A stretch of DNA of 64,000 nucleotides from Strix aluco (lineage: Eukaryota; Chordata; Aves; Strigiformes; Strigidae), in contig NC_133932.1 of NCBI RefSeq assembly GCF_031877795.1, positions 20,462,180-20,526,179 on the forward strand, in the 5' to 3' direction. The notes under the pieces are model-generated. The model had not been told where the DNA came from, ran no database searches, and was given only the letters and a program-made list of their open reading frames with translations. Position 1 is the first letter of the stretch. Each line of letters begins with the position of its first letter. Position numbers and translations under genes: made by a program. Positions 25,901-36,999 of the stretch are shown here, piece by piece.

Positions 25901-28779
25901 CATCTACTTTCACAAAATCTAAGTCCAGCTCAGGACTTTCCTACATTTTGTGTGCAGGCAGCACTAGGGTTCAGGTTTGAGAGTGAAGGGCTGAGGGGGA
26001 CTTTTGACAGCAGATCAGAATATTTCCAAAATCAGGGGTATGCAGAATTGAAGAGATTCATAAAGGTCCATCTTCATGTATTAAGATGCTTGAAGATACC
26101 AAGAATCTTGGTGCTCATGATAGATACAGCAGAGCATTGAGAGTTTCACACACACTACTTAGACAAGCCCTCAGAAAAGTCACAGAGCCAACGTTACAAA
26201 AACACATAGTACTAGGGCCACAGGAAGAATTTAAGTGTAGCAGTGTCCCACTTTTAGGACAACCCCAATCAGAAGAGATGGATTTGTCTTCTTTGTGTGG
26301 CCAAAAATGGCACAGGTGAGGTGCCCCGTCCCACCCTATGAAGCCTTCAGCAACTCCAGACAAGTCTCCAGGGAGTTTTTCAACAGCGACGGGGACCTCG
26401 AGCATCTCAGGATTAGCTGGCAGCTGAGCAGATTTTTTATGTTTGTGGCTCAAAAAATTCTCATCTGTTAACTGTTGCTCCTAATCATGCCTAAGTTGAC
26501 CTAGCCAGAAAGCCCCTGAAGATGTGAGTAGACATCTAATGGATTTATAAAGGTAGCTTAGGCATCCAGCCAGTATTGAAAGTCAGCAGCTGTAGATGCC
26601 CTATCCACACCCTGTTAGCAGCTTTGAAAAGCAGTCCTGGAGAAAGACAGCAGGCCTTGCAACAAGTTATAAATACCACCCAATCAAGTTCTGTCAGTCA
26701 CTGGGGAAGTCTGGAGACAAGAATCCCACACTGAGCGCGCTTTGTGTTCAGCCCACTTAAACCAGAAGCCACCAGTGTGCTCACCATGGTTGTGGCGGTA
26801 TCCCCCGCTGGAAGGAGGGACTCAGTTCACTTAGGGACACTTGTAAGTTTGTCATGCTTGTGTCTTCTGCTACTTCTGATTCAACTTCAGACAAGTTCAC
26901 TCCCAAGTCAAAGGTGTGGAGGCAGCATTACTATTTCTCTTTTCCCCTCCTCACCAACCACATCCCTTCAAAAACCAACGTGACCATTGAGTCAGGCTGG
27001 GCTAATTTACTTTTTGGTGGTTTATCACAAAGAAAGGAAGCTTCTGGAAGGCAGCGACTCTTGGCTACACTTGTGCGCCTCCTCATTTTCCACTCATGTG
27101 CCCCCATGACACCAGTGCTGGTTCTTCCCTGCTGTTCCCTGGGGCTATATCAATGGGAAAGCAGCAAGCAAGTTGAAACCAAGAAAATCACAGCTGATCA
27201 CAGTCTGTGCTGTTAGCTGTGTGGATAATGAACTAATTATAGGAGAAAATAAACTGGAATTGGAAGATTTGTCTCCAAACAAATATAGGCTGGAAATTAA
27301 AAGGTTCCTTACCATTAAATTAGTGGGATTCTGGAGCATTCTGAGATAACTTTTTATATAGAAACAAAATTGCTTTTAAAGTAGATGTAAAAAGCATACC
27401 AGTGTGGTAGAATGTGATCACCTGCAACAGCATGGGACATGGCTGCATAAACTGGAATTTCCCTTTCAGTCCCATTTTCCTAATATGCACAGGGAGTAGA
27501 TCTGCCGAGTCAGGTGGTGCTATTTTGTACAGCCACTTTCCAGACCAGGCATATACTGTAAGAAACTGAAGCTAGAGCTTCAACCCAAATTCTCAGTTTG
27601 TACAGTTGTCACATTTTGGTGCCGCCGTGCATTGACACCGGTCTGGGGAAGGAAATACCTGTCCTGAGAGTGCTTCCTGCTGGTGTTGCTACAGGTCACC
27701 TTTCCAGAGCCATTGTGGGAACTCAGAATAGGTCTGAGAGTACCTCTGTTGTTCTGGCATATGGAAAGCTGAGTCGGGAGCTGCCTTGATGCTAAGAGTT
27801 GTTTCTGAGCTCAAAAAGCCATGCTTCAAAGAGCTGAAGTGTGGGAGGGAAGAATAGAAAGATAGAGCAAAACGGAAATGAGAGTTCTCAGATGCATGAT
27901 TGTGGTGGTGACCAAAACATGTAGATGCTTTGTTGAGGTTCACCCCCCCCTACTTTGAGGAGCTCACAACCTCTCTTTGCAGTAATTTAAGAATGGAAAC
28001 TCTTTAGATTTTTTTTTTTTTTTGGCTCTTCAATTAATTTAACACAAAGCACGGAGATTAGACCAAGATTAGAGGTCACTTAAAATCCAGCTTAGAATCC
28101 ATGTTGTAAAATTTGTGCAAGTACGATCTGCTGTAATAGTACAGAGAGATTCAGCTTGAATTATTAAAACAAAAGTCATTCATAGATGCTGACATGCCAA
28201 GGGGACCTGTTTAACGTGAGCTCCTTTTAAAGCACTGAAAGAGTTGGCTGGCTGTTCTAACATTGGCTATCTTTCACTCGCTTGGTAACCAGCATTTAGT
28301 GACATGTAACTTTTACCATTATTTCCCTTCTGACCTTATCTTAGCACATAGCAACCTGGATTTGTGCCAGGCTGAGGTTTCAGCCCTGTGCTAATGAGAA
28401 CTGGTTTAACCATATGACACTATATACATAACAGAGCGTTCTATCAGATGAGACTATGGCTATGGGCCAGCCATATTCAGATGTACTGCAGGGATAAGTC
28501 CTGCCACGGAAAATTAGAAGTAACTAGACCTAAAAGATTTCTTTTTCTTTAATTTCTTCTCTCCTTTCTTCCCACTCTCAGTTATACTTTATTTTGTTGA
28601 AGAAGACATTTGGGTTCAGCACTTTTATGTCTTCCAGTATTCCAAATACTAACAAGGGATCTTCTCTTTCAGTCTGTTCTCACTGTTGTAAGCCTCAGGA
28701 TTCAGCGGAAGAGGGTGTGAAAGAATGTATGAAGCCACCTGTGAGCTCCAAAGTGACACCTGAAACGTCATCTGTATGA
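7644..28779 (+). CDS. CD80: CD80 (B7-1), T-cell co-stimulatory ligand; five coding exons
   Basis: Type I membrane protein of antigen-presenting cells. In the family it binds CD28 (activating) and CTLA-4 (inhibitory) on T cells. Coding exons: 7644-7725, 20467-20805, 23341-23622, 25632-25757 and 28673-28779, all joined in phase 1, giving 311 residues (human has 288). Residues 1-27 form a hydrophobic signal peptide. Residues 28-140 are an IgV domain with Cys48/Cys49, a YWQK core at 64-67 and the DNGSYQC motif at 110-116. Residues 141-234 are an IgC domain with Cys166 and Cys219. Residues 251-270 are the membrane segment, and 271-311 a basic then cysteine-containing tail. Eight N-glycosylation sequons are present (68, 90, 98, 111, 147, 183, 189, 210). 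The convergent TIMMDC1 and the order TIMMDC1-POGLUT1 match human 3q13.33, which favours CD80 over CD86 or another B7 member. The four introns are 1.99-12.7 kb. Confidence 0.9.
7726..20466 (+). other. CD80 intron 1 (12.7 kb)
   Basis: A large intron between the GTAAG donor and the acceptor CTACAG before the IgV exon. It contains one old LINE-like fragment (17975-18190) and no other recognised gene or RNA. Open frames here, including a 216-codon one at 8999-9649, show no protein features. Long first introns at this position also occur in mammalian CD80. Confidence 0.7.
17975..18190 (+). mobile_element. Ancient LINE fragment (L3/CR1-like)
   Basis: A short translated stretch contains a frame pattern (FKVNRRKCFFTQHVIKLCNS then a DVVETKNIRAF-like segment) that resembles the 3' coding end of old CR1/L3-type LINEs. 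The copy is decayed and truncated, and no 3' tail is preserved. The family assignment is by pattern only. Confidence 0.45.
20467..20805 (+). CDS. CD80: CD80 coding exon 2: IgV domain
   Basis: 339 bases, phase 1 at both ends, with the acceptor CTACAG and the donor GTAGG. It encodes the membrane-distal, receptor-binding Ig variable-type domain. Features seen: the LPCC pair (Cys48, Cys49), YWQK at 64-67, NLTLW at 98-102 and DNGSYQC at 110-116, plus an additional Cys131. Four sequons (68, 90, 98, 111) are inside. The exon's symmetry is typical of Ig-superfamily genes. Confidence 0.92.
20806..23340 (+). other. CD80 intron 2
   Basis: 2.5 kb without recognised repeats or RNA genes. A 257-codon open frame on the - strand (22060-21287) lies inside. 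It has no identifiable domain, no splice partner and no promoter signal, so it is not called as a gene. Confidence 0.6.
23341..23622 (+). CDS. CD80: CD80 coding exon 3: IgC domain
   Basis: 282 bases, phase 1 at both ends, with the acceptor TTGCTTCAG and the donor GTAGGT. It encodes the membrane-proximal Ig constant-type domain with Cys166 (VVKCSS) and Cys219 (SFTCSV) as the expected disulfide pair and an extra Cys157. GFPKPKISG at 171-179 corresponds to the G-x-P-x-P segment common to B7 IgC domains. Four sequons are present (147, 183, 189, 210). Confidence 0.92.
23623..25631 (+). other. CD80 intron 3
   Basis: 2.0 kb intron. It holds a short tandem duplication (24469-24500) and otherwise nothing recognised. 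Confidence 0.6.
24469..24500. repeat. Short tandem duplication, 15-base unit
   Basis: The 15-base unit TACCTTATTCATCAA occurs twice, separated by GG. It is probably a replication-slippage duplication inside CD80 intron 3. Confidence 0.8.
25632..25757 (+). CDS. CD80: CD80 coding exon 4: stalk and transmembrane segment
   Basis: 126 bases, phase 1 at both ends, with the acceptor TGTCTCAG and the donor GTAAGT. It encodes a short stalk with Cys240 and two prolines, the hydrophobic segment at residues 251-270 (IIIITFLLAITLAA core) and the stop-transfer charges RYLPRH. Because the exon is symmetric, skipping it would keep the frame and remove the membrane anchor. Confidence 0.9.
25758..28672 (+). 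other. CD80 intron 4
   Basis: 2.9 kb intron with a T homopolymer at 28009-28023. Reading through the donor would add about 32 codons before a stop near 25852, so intron retention would give an alternative tail. No gene or recognised repeat is inside. Confidence 0.6.
28009..28023. repeat. Poly-T tract
   Basis: An uninterrupted T homopolymer of 15 bases in CD80 intron 4. It is simple sequence with no associated element recognised. Confidence 0.8.
28673..28779 (+). CDS. CD80: CD80 coding exon 5: cytoplasmic tail and stop
   Basis: The acceptor is CTCTTTCAG, and the frame completes Val277 across the junction. The tail is VCSHCCKPQ followed by an acidic then Ser/Thr-rich end (VTPETSSV), closing with TGA at 28777-28779. 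Cysteines 278, 281 and 282 lie close to the membrane. The last three residues, SSV, fit a class I PDZ ligand. The tail differs from the arginine-rich mammalian tail, so this exon is placed by splice signals and phase rather than by similarity. Confidence 0.75.
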
Positions 28780-31700
28780 CCAGATTGCATCTGCAGGTAG
28801 TTTTCTTCACCATTCTTCTCTTGTCAAAATAGCTTCTCCAATACTATTAGATTCTCATGCCATGTTAGCTCACAAAACCATGAATGGCTTTTAATATGAG
28901 TGTGTGCTGTCCTTTAGGGAAAATAAAAGCAGTAGGGCCCTATTGCCAACTCAGACACATGGTGTTTCCTGGTCAGGTAACTTGAGGGATGATGCTCACG
29001 TTGCTTGTGGGGCATTGCTTTGTTTGGGTTATTTCAAATTTCTAGGAATGAATCTAGGGAAAAATGTTAAGAGGACCAAATTTCCTGGGCTGCTAAGCTG
29101 CTTTCCCCACAGAATGGGCCCTGCATGGATGGTGTGCAAGTGTTTGTAGCATTCATTTCCTTGATTATCATAAAATTTTAGGGCCTAAATGGAGATTAAG
29201 AATGATAGAAGTGAAAGAAAAGGAACATTTGACAACTTTGACTGTCAGTGTCTCCTCTGAACCTGTGTAAGGAAGCTGGTTAATATCTGAGAGGTGGGTT
29301 TGTAGCACGGTCATCCATCTATCAGGATCTGCAGTGACATCCCCTGTCTCTGCCCTTGTGCTCGTTTCATGGGCCTCCCAACTAAGAACTGGGCAGTCTC
29401 TTAGTTCCTGTTCTGTTGGACTCCTTTGTAGGTAGCTCATCACTACTACAGGTCCCACATGTGGCTTCATTCCCCAGAGTCATGTGCCTGATTCTGATGC
29501 ATAAACATGGGAACATCACTGATGATAGAAATGAAGGATTGGCCAAATGGTGAGGGAGAGGTACACAACAAGAGAACAACCCCAGCTTTCCCAGTAAGAT
29601 TAGCAATGCCAGTCCTCTTCTGAGACATCTCCAAGCCCTTCAGCAGCTGGAGCAATGGAGAAGGAAGTTTCCCCTCTAAGACTTGCCCAGAAAACACTCG
29701 TATTTTAAAAGGAGTTACATTCGATAATGAAGCGTTGTGAAGGATGGGCTGGGAAACAGTCTAGCTTACCAAGGTTTTATGACTACAAAGCATTATATTC
29801 ATTTTGGCTTGAAAACTCAGCTGTGTTCAGGGCTGTGTCCTCCAAAAAGACATTTTTCAAGTCAAGAGACTTAAGGACAGATTAGCAGCTAACTCTTATT
29901 CGCATCATTATCCAGGTGACTGCATTTCTTGCTCTCACCACAGCATGCTGAATTGCCAGGGTAGTGCTGTAGAGTAACAGCCATAGAGTCCTAGAAGTCA
30001 TGAATTTGTCACGCTGAGTGTTGCAGTAATCTAAAAGCGTAACATTTTTGAGAGGGAAAGGAGGGAAAACTATCATTCAGGCCACCCATCTCATTTCCAA
30101 ACCTGACCACCTACTCATGTTTTCCTCTGGGGAAGGCCCTTTCTGGAACAGATACTAGAGCCTCGGTTAGCATGAATTCTGGGGGGTTTTGTGATGGAAG
30201 TGGCGGGAGTTCACCTACTGAATAAATCCATTCTGCCACATTCCTCTTTTGTTATAAAAGCTCGCCAGGCTTTTTCTGTAGGTGGCTAGTGTTTTCCAAC
30301 TCCAGTGCCTGGAACGGCTTCTGTCTGTGGACAGGGATGGAAGCTGTGCTTCCGTAGTGGCTGACTGTCATCTCGTAACTGTGTGATGTGCTGAGCCATG
30401 ACCTATCGCTGCTTAAATAGGGGAGCACATTCAGTAGTCACCCTCGCTTCGCAGAGGGATAGCATCTCTACAGTCCAAAGGTTTTCACAGTAAGCACTGG
30501 GCCAGTCTGTAGCTCGCTGTAGTGCCTGTCCTGAGCTGTGTAGCTCTGAACAGTTCTGGCTTTACTGTACTAGGAGCCCTCTTGTGGAGGGCTACCGCAG
30601 GTGATCTCCGTTTGTCTTGGCTCTGCAACATTCTGGCTTACATTTAGGATGAAGAAGAAGAGGGAGTGAAATCAATAAAATCTTTTCTTTGTGTCCCTCA
30701 GGTTTCTCATCCTGTGTATCCCGCACTGCAGTCCCCCTGTTCGTTGTACAGCAATGCTTACTGCGTGGACCCTTTGGCTCTCTGAAAGGGGATGACAGCA
30801 GTAGAAACTGCTCAAGAAGACTGACAACATAATCTTGTGTGAATGAATACAAAACCCCACCTATGCCACAGAAACTGTGAGGTGGTCTCGTTACAACGGG
30901 GTTGCTGGAATTCCAGCTAGGAGGACCCTCCATGTTCCTGCAACGGGGCAGAAGAAGAGTGTCGTCAGCATCGACACACCAGTTCAAGCGTTTGGAATTC
31001 TCTAGCTTTGATGCCGCCTCTATGAAAATGAGGGGGCCTGCAGAGCCTTAGCAGGTAGCCCACACCCACCTACCCTTTTAGTAACGCAGAGCTGGCCTTT
31101 GGGAGACCCCAGACCCCGACACCAATCTCACGTCAGGCTGTGCCTCCATGTTGCAACTGGGAGCAGCTAAAATGTCTTTTATATTCAGCCTCACACAGGT
31201 ATCTGCCAGTACTGGTTTTTGTGCTGGAGGACTTTGGATTTGGACTTGACCATTACAGATACATGTCCCTTCTCCCCTGAAGAGGCAATAATGCACACAC
31301 TGATCATGAAAAAGCACCCTGAGGTGGGACTATACGCCTCATGCTTATTTTCAGTGCTATGGGACTTTTTAGGGAATGATACACACTGACGGCACACCTA
31401 GCAGCTCACTCATATTGCTTATCTACAGCGGTGGCAGAAGTTCTCGGAACCTTTCTCTCCTGAAAGGATGGCCTCGCCAACCCAGGTACCACGACACAGC
31501 TCCTCCAGTGCGTTACTCAGATACAGGAGCACATCTGACAGCGCAGCCCGCTGGTGGTGGTGCGAGTGCATGCATGTGCACACCTTCGCACACACACACG
31601 TGCAGGCTTTTATATGCATTCCTTCCTACCCACACTTGTAAAGCACCCTTTAAATTTCTGTGACACTCAGTGGTTATCTCACATGTATCTACTGTAATGA

Positions 31701-31933
31701 AATGTAACTCAGGGCCTTGCTTCATAAACATAGGTCTGCTTTTGTTTGTACATTTGCCTAGGAATACTTGTTAGGGTAGGCTCTCCAGGTTCTTGGGACT
31801 CTCTCACAGCGACATAGGGATTTACTTTGCATCAAATGCTGCTGCTTTCTGCCAGCATTTCTCTACCCAGCCAGGACTTGAAGGAAGTTCCCTACAGGAT
31901 GCCAACATTGGATAGGACTCATCCGAGGATGAG
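28780..31933 (+). other. CD80 3' untranslated region and downstream DNA
   Basis: A possible polyadenylation hexamer AATAAA is at 28922-28927. A donor-like CAG|GTAG also occurs at 28796/28797, 17 bases after the stop, so the 3' untranslated region could contain an intron and end further on. Further AATAAA hexamers occur near 33340-33380. The true transcript end cannot be decided here. No other gene was recognised. Confidence 0.4.
28922..28927 (+). terminator. Candidate polyadenylation signal for CD80
   Basis: The hexamer AATAAA lies 143 bases after the stop codon. It is the first canonical signal downstream. Use of this site is inferred from position only. Confidence 0.35.
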
Positions 31934-32012
31934 TTGAGAACTGTCAATGTTAGGTTAATGGTTGGACTAGGTGATCTTCAAGGTCTTTTCCAACCTAGAT
32001 GATTCTGTGATC
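31934..32012 (+). mobile_element. CR1 LINE, 3' terminal fragment
   Basis: Only the 3' untranslated end is present: GTTAGGTTAATGGTTGGACT, then a GATCTTCAAGGTCTTTTCC-type segment and ATGATTCTGTGAT. This is the diagnostic CR1 hairpin and tail region. The copy is very short and heavily 5'-truncated. Confidence 0.85.
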
Positions 32013-34439
32013 TGGGTGATATTCTTGCCTACTGTGTAGGAAAAAGCTGTTTCTCATTTTGAGGGGAAAAGAGGAAAACGCCCCAAGCCCCAACAAGCTT
32101 CCTAAGCAACTCTGCATACTAACCTAACTCAACCCTGCCCTGAGTGTGACAGGTTTGGTTTTCCCTTTTGCTCTGTCCCACTGCAAGCTGTACCATTCCC
32201 TTACTGCTCTATCCATGTGTGCAGTCAGCAGGGCAGAGCGAAGTCTGGAAGCACCATGCCATCCTCTTTGGGGGATGTTCTGTTGCTTGAGCTGTTTACC
32301 TTGCTAGGACACAGCAAAGAAATATTCCATCCCTTTCACTTTTTTCTAGCAGGTACTTGCTGAGAGAGAAATTGATGGAGGAAATAGAAGGACTAAAAGT
32401 GGTTTATAGAGGATTGAGCTACGAGAGGTTAAGGGATCAAGTTGCTAGTAAAAAATAAGACACCACTCCCTTTCTAATCCTGCAGAGTCATGCTGCCCCA
32501 TCAGCTTTCTTACTGCTTTCCCACTGTAGGAAGTGAAATGGGAACTTCAGAACTTTCTTATGGAGGGTTTTTTGACAGAGAAAAGGAGGTGAAGCGGGTG
32601 ATAAGGAAACAATACTCACTTGTGCATTCTGGTTGCAAGTAGAACATAGGGGACACAGAAAGGAGCGTTTCCAAAAGGCAGCGTGACCTTACTGCAGGAC
32701 TTTGTGTATGGGCAGTGGTGTCTCCTGCTTTTCAAGTTTCCTTTTCTTTCAGTCTATGCTTGTTCTTTCCAGCACAAACTAGCAGCTTCTTTGCAGGCTG
32801 AACACCCTCTTTTTGTATTTACTTTGCTCGTTTTCAACATTGTGCTTCCTTCCCTGCTACGGCCACGATGCGTTTCCACCTTACCACCCACACCACAGCT
32901 CTGACAGTTGTACCAGCACGTTTTCCCTCTGACGGTCTCATGCTGTACTTCTGCTCCTGACTGATGATTGCACAGCCTCCTCGAGAAGGGTTTGTCTTTT
33001 GCACTGTGCCAAACCTTTCTACATCACCACAAGCTCCTGTGACACTTTAAGTAACTTCTTCTAAAGGAAACAAAAAGTTTAATTGACAAATATGTCTAGC
33101 ATCAGTTTGGTTTTATGTTCTTGACGGGCAGGTTATTTGGTTTATTTTTTCCTTAGGCACTTATACTATGAATCATGTTTTCTATTGCCTTATGCCATAT
33201 TCAGGGAATTGCACACAAATGGTTTCTGTGAGACCTTTTCCGCTTAATATCTGGGTCTTTGTACCAGGTGAGCTGCTCTGTTATCGAAGATATTTTGTAT
33301 ATAACATTTTTTCCTGGGGTTCCTCCTTTAATTGTATTAAAAAATAAATGGTAAACTCAGTTTCCTCTCCTCAGTAATAAAAGGTGTCTGTTCTATGTGC
33401 TGGGAAGCAGTAGAGCCTTTCAATGATTCACATGAGCCCCAGCCACCCTTTCGCAGCTGCTAAAAACATGCGCAACAAGGTAGGTGATGCAGCTGGTTGA
33501 CAAAGATGTAACAGGTACAGCTGGCATCAAGACACAGCTCTGTTCCGCTCAACAGCAGCGACAAAATGGCACTCAGGTGCCCAGTTTGTAACTTCCACCT
33601 ATCTCATGTCTGTCAATTTGTCAGGGATTAACTGAGCAGCGTAGCTATGGTGCACGACGCTTAGTTTGCAACAGGTCTTCCTTCTCCCTCCCAAAATGGG
33701 AGGTTCTCTGCAAAAGCAAGACCAGTGTAAGATGTTCTCACTGTATTCCTGCTACCTGTGTTACCTACTCTGAAAGTGGAGGACCTGCAACTTGTGCCAT
33801 GCTGTTGCTGGGGGGCGGTGGGTAGCAGGGGTGTGAAGAATCCCTTACATTTGTATTTTCAAAATAAGCTCTGAACCAACTCTTCACTTCCCATTTGGCC
33901 AGTGACTTTGAATACAAGAAATGAGGAAGTGCACGGAATTAAATTCAGCAGGAAACGGAGCAAAAAATGGCTGCTAATCTTGAGTGTAGATGGAAGTCTG
34001 TGTTTCCCCTTGCTCATGTGCAGCATAAGGACATCTAGCAGCCCGCCTTTCCTTACATGGAGAGAAAATTCACACAACTGCTACACCCATGGAAGAACAT
34101 TCCTGCATCAGTGGTCAGACACAAGATCAGTATTCTTTAGACATCACAGCCAATACCACTAAATAGGAATAGAGAAAGACTGAGCAATGGCACAGTTAAT
34201 GTCATCAGAACTGCTGTACAGATGAGTGTGGGATATTGGGTGTGGATGTAACAGCAAAAAGAGAAGAAGAAAACAAAAAAAAAGATGAAACATCACTGTG
34301 TAACCACAATGCCAAAAATGTGACTCAGAACAGCCTATTTTGTTTTTTGAGGAGGTGGAGGACAATAACATGACTGTCACCAATGCACGCAGAGCTTAAA
34401 ACAGGAAGGGAAAGAGGCTTATCCGTACCTCTGCTCATT
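32013..34439. other. Intergenic DNA between CD80 and TIMMDC1
   Basis: No gene, RNA or clear repeat was recognised. AATAAA hexamers on the + strand near 33340-33380 could serve a long CD80 3' untranslated region. Confidence 0.5.
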
Positions 34440-35405
34440 CAGATCCTTCCTGCTGTTTAACATCTTTGTTGGTGACACGGACAGTGGGACTGAGTGCACC
34501 CTCAGCAAGTTTGCCAGTGACACCAAGCTGTGTGGTGTGGCCGACAGTCTGGAGGGAAGGGATGTCATCCAGAGGGACCTGGACAGGCTGGAGAGGTGGG
34601 ACCGTGCAAACCTCATGAAGTTCAACAAGGCCAAGTGCAAGGTCCTGCATCCTGCACATGGGTTGGGGCAATCCCAAGCACAAATACAGGCTGGGTGATG
34701 AGTGGATTGAAAGCAGCCCTGAGGAGAAGGACTTGGAGGTATTAGTGGATGGAAAACTGACTATGAGCCAGCAATGTGTGCTCACAGCCCAGAAAGCCAA
34801 CCACATCCTGGGCTGTATCAAGAGCAGTGTGGCCAGCAGGGCGAGGGAGGGGATTCTCCCCCTCTACTTCACTCTCGTGAGTCCCCACCTGCAGTGCTGT
34901 GTCCAGCTCTGGGGCCCCCAACATCAGAAGGACATGGACCTGCTCCAGCGGGTCCAGAGGAGGCCACGAAGATGCTCAGAGGGCTGGAGCACCTCCCCTG
35001 TGAGGACAGGCTGAGAGAGTTGGGGTTGTTCAGCCTGGAGAAGAGAAGGCTCTGGGGAGACCTTATAGCGGCCTTCCAGTACTTAAAGGGGGCTACAGGA
35101 AAGGTGGGGAGGGACTCTTGATTGGGGAGTGTGGGGATAGGATGAGGGGTAATGGTTTTAAACTGAAAGAGGGTTGGTTTAGATTAGAGATAAGGAAGAA
35201 ATTCTTTCCTGTGAGGGTGGTGAGACACTGGCACAGGTTGCCCAGAGAAGCTGTGGCTGCCCCCTCCCTGGCAGTGTTCAAGGCCAGGTTGGACGGGGCT
35301 TTGAGCAACCTGGTCTAGTGGAAGGTGTCCCTGCCCATGGCAGGGGGGCTGGAACTAGATGGTCTTTAAGGTCCCTTCCAACCCAAACCATTCTGTGGTT
35401 CTGTG
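34440..35405 (+). mobile_element. CR1 LINE, about 1 kb, carrying a decayed reverse-transcriptase C-terminus
   Basis: This is the longest repeat copy in the window. The reading frame of the ORF2 C-terminal part is recognisable but split over several frames by small indels. Segments seen include [20 protein letters not shown] (near 34470-34535), a [20 protein letters not shown] segment, an [17 protein letters not shown] segment (about 34800) and [20 protein letters not shown] (about 35010). It ends with the CR1 3' signature and a TTCTGTGGTTCTGTGAA tail. The element is 5'-truncated and cannot encode a working protein. Confidence 0.93.
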
Positions 35406-36200
35406 AATCACTTACACATAGAAAAGAAAAATCAAAGCTGGTTGATGACAACCCCGAAACACTGTAATTCTTCAATGGAAAAATGAACTTCACTGAGGTG
35501 TTTAAAAAATAAAATGCTCATTTCAGAAGTCAGAAAACACAACACCTTCTTGGAAGCAAGCTGTGCCAAAAATCTGCTTTGGGTGGGCGGAATACACTCT
35601 GTGGAATCAACTGTTCATATTTCAATCAACAGTAATCAGCTGTAACAGAGAAAAGCATTCAACCAGAACAGACTGACTACTCTTTTCTTGTGGGAAGGAG
35701 ACCCGAACCCCCTGCCTGGATGTAATACTCTTAAATAGAAGAACAAACTCCAACAAAGAAAGGGGACCAGAATTCTGACCTTCTGCTTTGAGGGAAATGG
35801 TGATGGGCCACCTGGCCCTTCTGGCTACATTAATTTCAGCCCTACCCACAGGCAACAGCTATGACTTAACAGTTGATCTCTGGTACAAAATAATAAACTG
35901 AGCGGGCACTCTCCTGGCTCTTGTCTTTGTTACTGCCCAGATAGAAGAACATCTGACACCACCACCAGACGTTACTGTTTGCTGATGGGATCTTAGATAG
36001 TGCTCTTCTCATGAGATATCACTCAAGTATGTTTCTCTAATGCAAATACTGTACTAACATAAAGTACATACCGTACACTAACATAAAGAGCTTATGGACA
36101 CAATCACCACTGCTAGATGGCTTTATTAAGTGTCTTGAACCACATTTCCCCCAAAGGTAATCCCCTAATTTCCAACCTTCAAACTAAATTAGAGGCCTTT
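35406..36200. other. Intergenic DNA beyond the TIMMDC1 3' end
   Basis: AT-rich sequence without recognised genes. A second AATAAA on the - strand (36122-36127 on the + strand as TTTATT) could be an alternative TIMMDC1 polyadenylation signal. Confidence 0.45.
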
Positions 36201-36206
36201 TTTATT
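36201..36206 (-). terminator. Candidate polyadenylation signal for TIMMDC1
   Basis: TTTATT on the + strand reads AATAAA on the - strand. It is the first canonical hexamer after the TIMMDC1 stop and gives a 3' untranslated region of about 0.8 kb. Position is the only support. Confidence 0.4.
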
Positions 36207-36999
36207 GTTGTTAAAACTGTCCACAGTGCTGATTCTTCCACTATCACCACCAGAATCAAGTCAACCTTTCTGTGGGTCCCTCAGCCACACTTCTATTGAA
36301 GAACCCAAAAAACATCTTTTTCAGGGTATTTCCTTATCATTCCCAGCTTGTCCACCCTTCCTCAACATTGACTGCAAAATACCCCAAGTACTGTAGGAAC
36401 CAAGTGCATTTTTCTGCAAAAAGCCTGAAGAAACCACCATCAGCAAATCAGCCCCGGTCCCAGCCAGGCCAAGCCAAGCGGTGGGAGGGGGGTGGCGAGA
36501 GGAGAACCGCTCGCTCTGGTGCTGCCTGTACTGCCCTTCGACAGCAAGTGCTCTGGGTGCTGCCTGAAGAGCAGCTTTTCACCACAGCATAATTAGCTTT
36601 TGGAATTGGGGTACCTTTAGCATCCAAACTATTCGTAGGCTCCTTTACCTTGAGTATTTCTACATTGCTGGTGGTTTGGACATTTTCAGCAGTGAAACGG
36701 GTTCTAGACAAGGCTCTGGGGCTGCCCTCACCCCCCACCAAACCTAGATGACACTTCCTAGTCTGCAGAGTCTGCATTTCCACCTTCTCAGGCGGAACAA
36801 GTTTGGCCCTTTCAAGCTCTTGTGCAGTGGTATGCATCCGTGAGCAATGTTTTCAACAAAATGCTTTTTCACAAGTGCACAGGATGTAACTGCGTTCACA
36901 GAAGACTTCCATGACCCCTTGACTGAAGACTTTTTACGAGCAGAATCAAAACACTTTGTAGCTGCTTACAGCAGAGATGTGGGGAAGACTCAGCAGCTC
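36207..36999 (-). other. Probable TIMMDC1 3' untranslated region
   Basis: The region follows the TAG at 37002-37000. The first 17 codons after the TAG remain open and resemble the mammalian C-terminus before a TGA at 36948-36946. A 130-codon open frame on the - strand (36837-36448) lies here. It does not join the gene in any usable phase and has no domain features, so it is regarded as untranslated sequence. Confidence 0.5.

Noticed and set aside
36448-36837. 130-codon open frame on the - strand after TIMMDC1
   Set aside because: It was first considered as the last TIMMDC1 exon, but no acceptor gives the right phase, and the exon at 37000-37087 matches the family in the correct frame.
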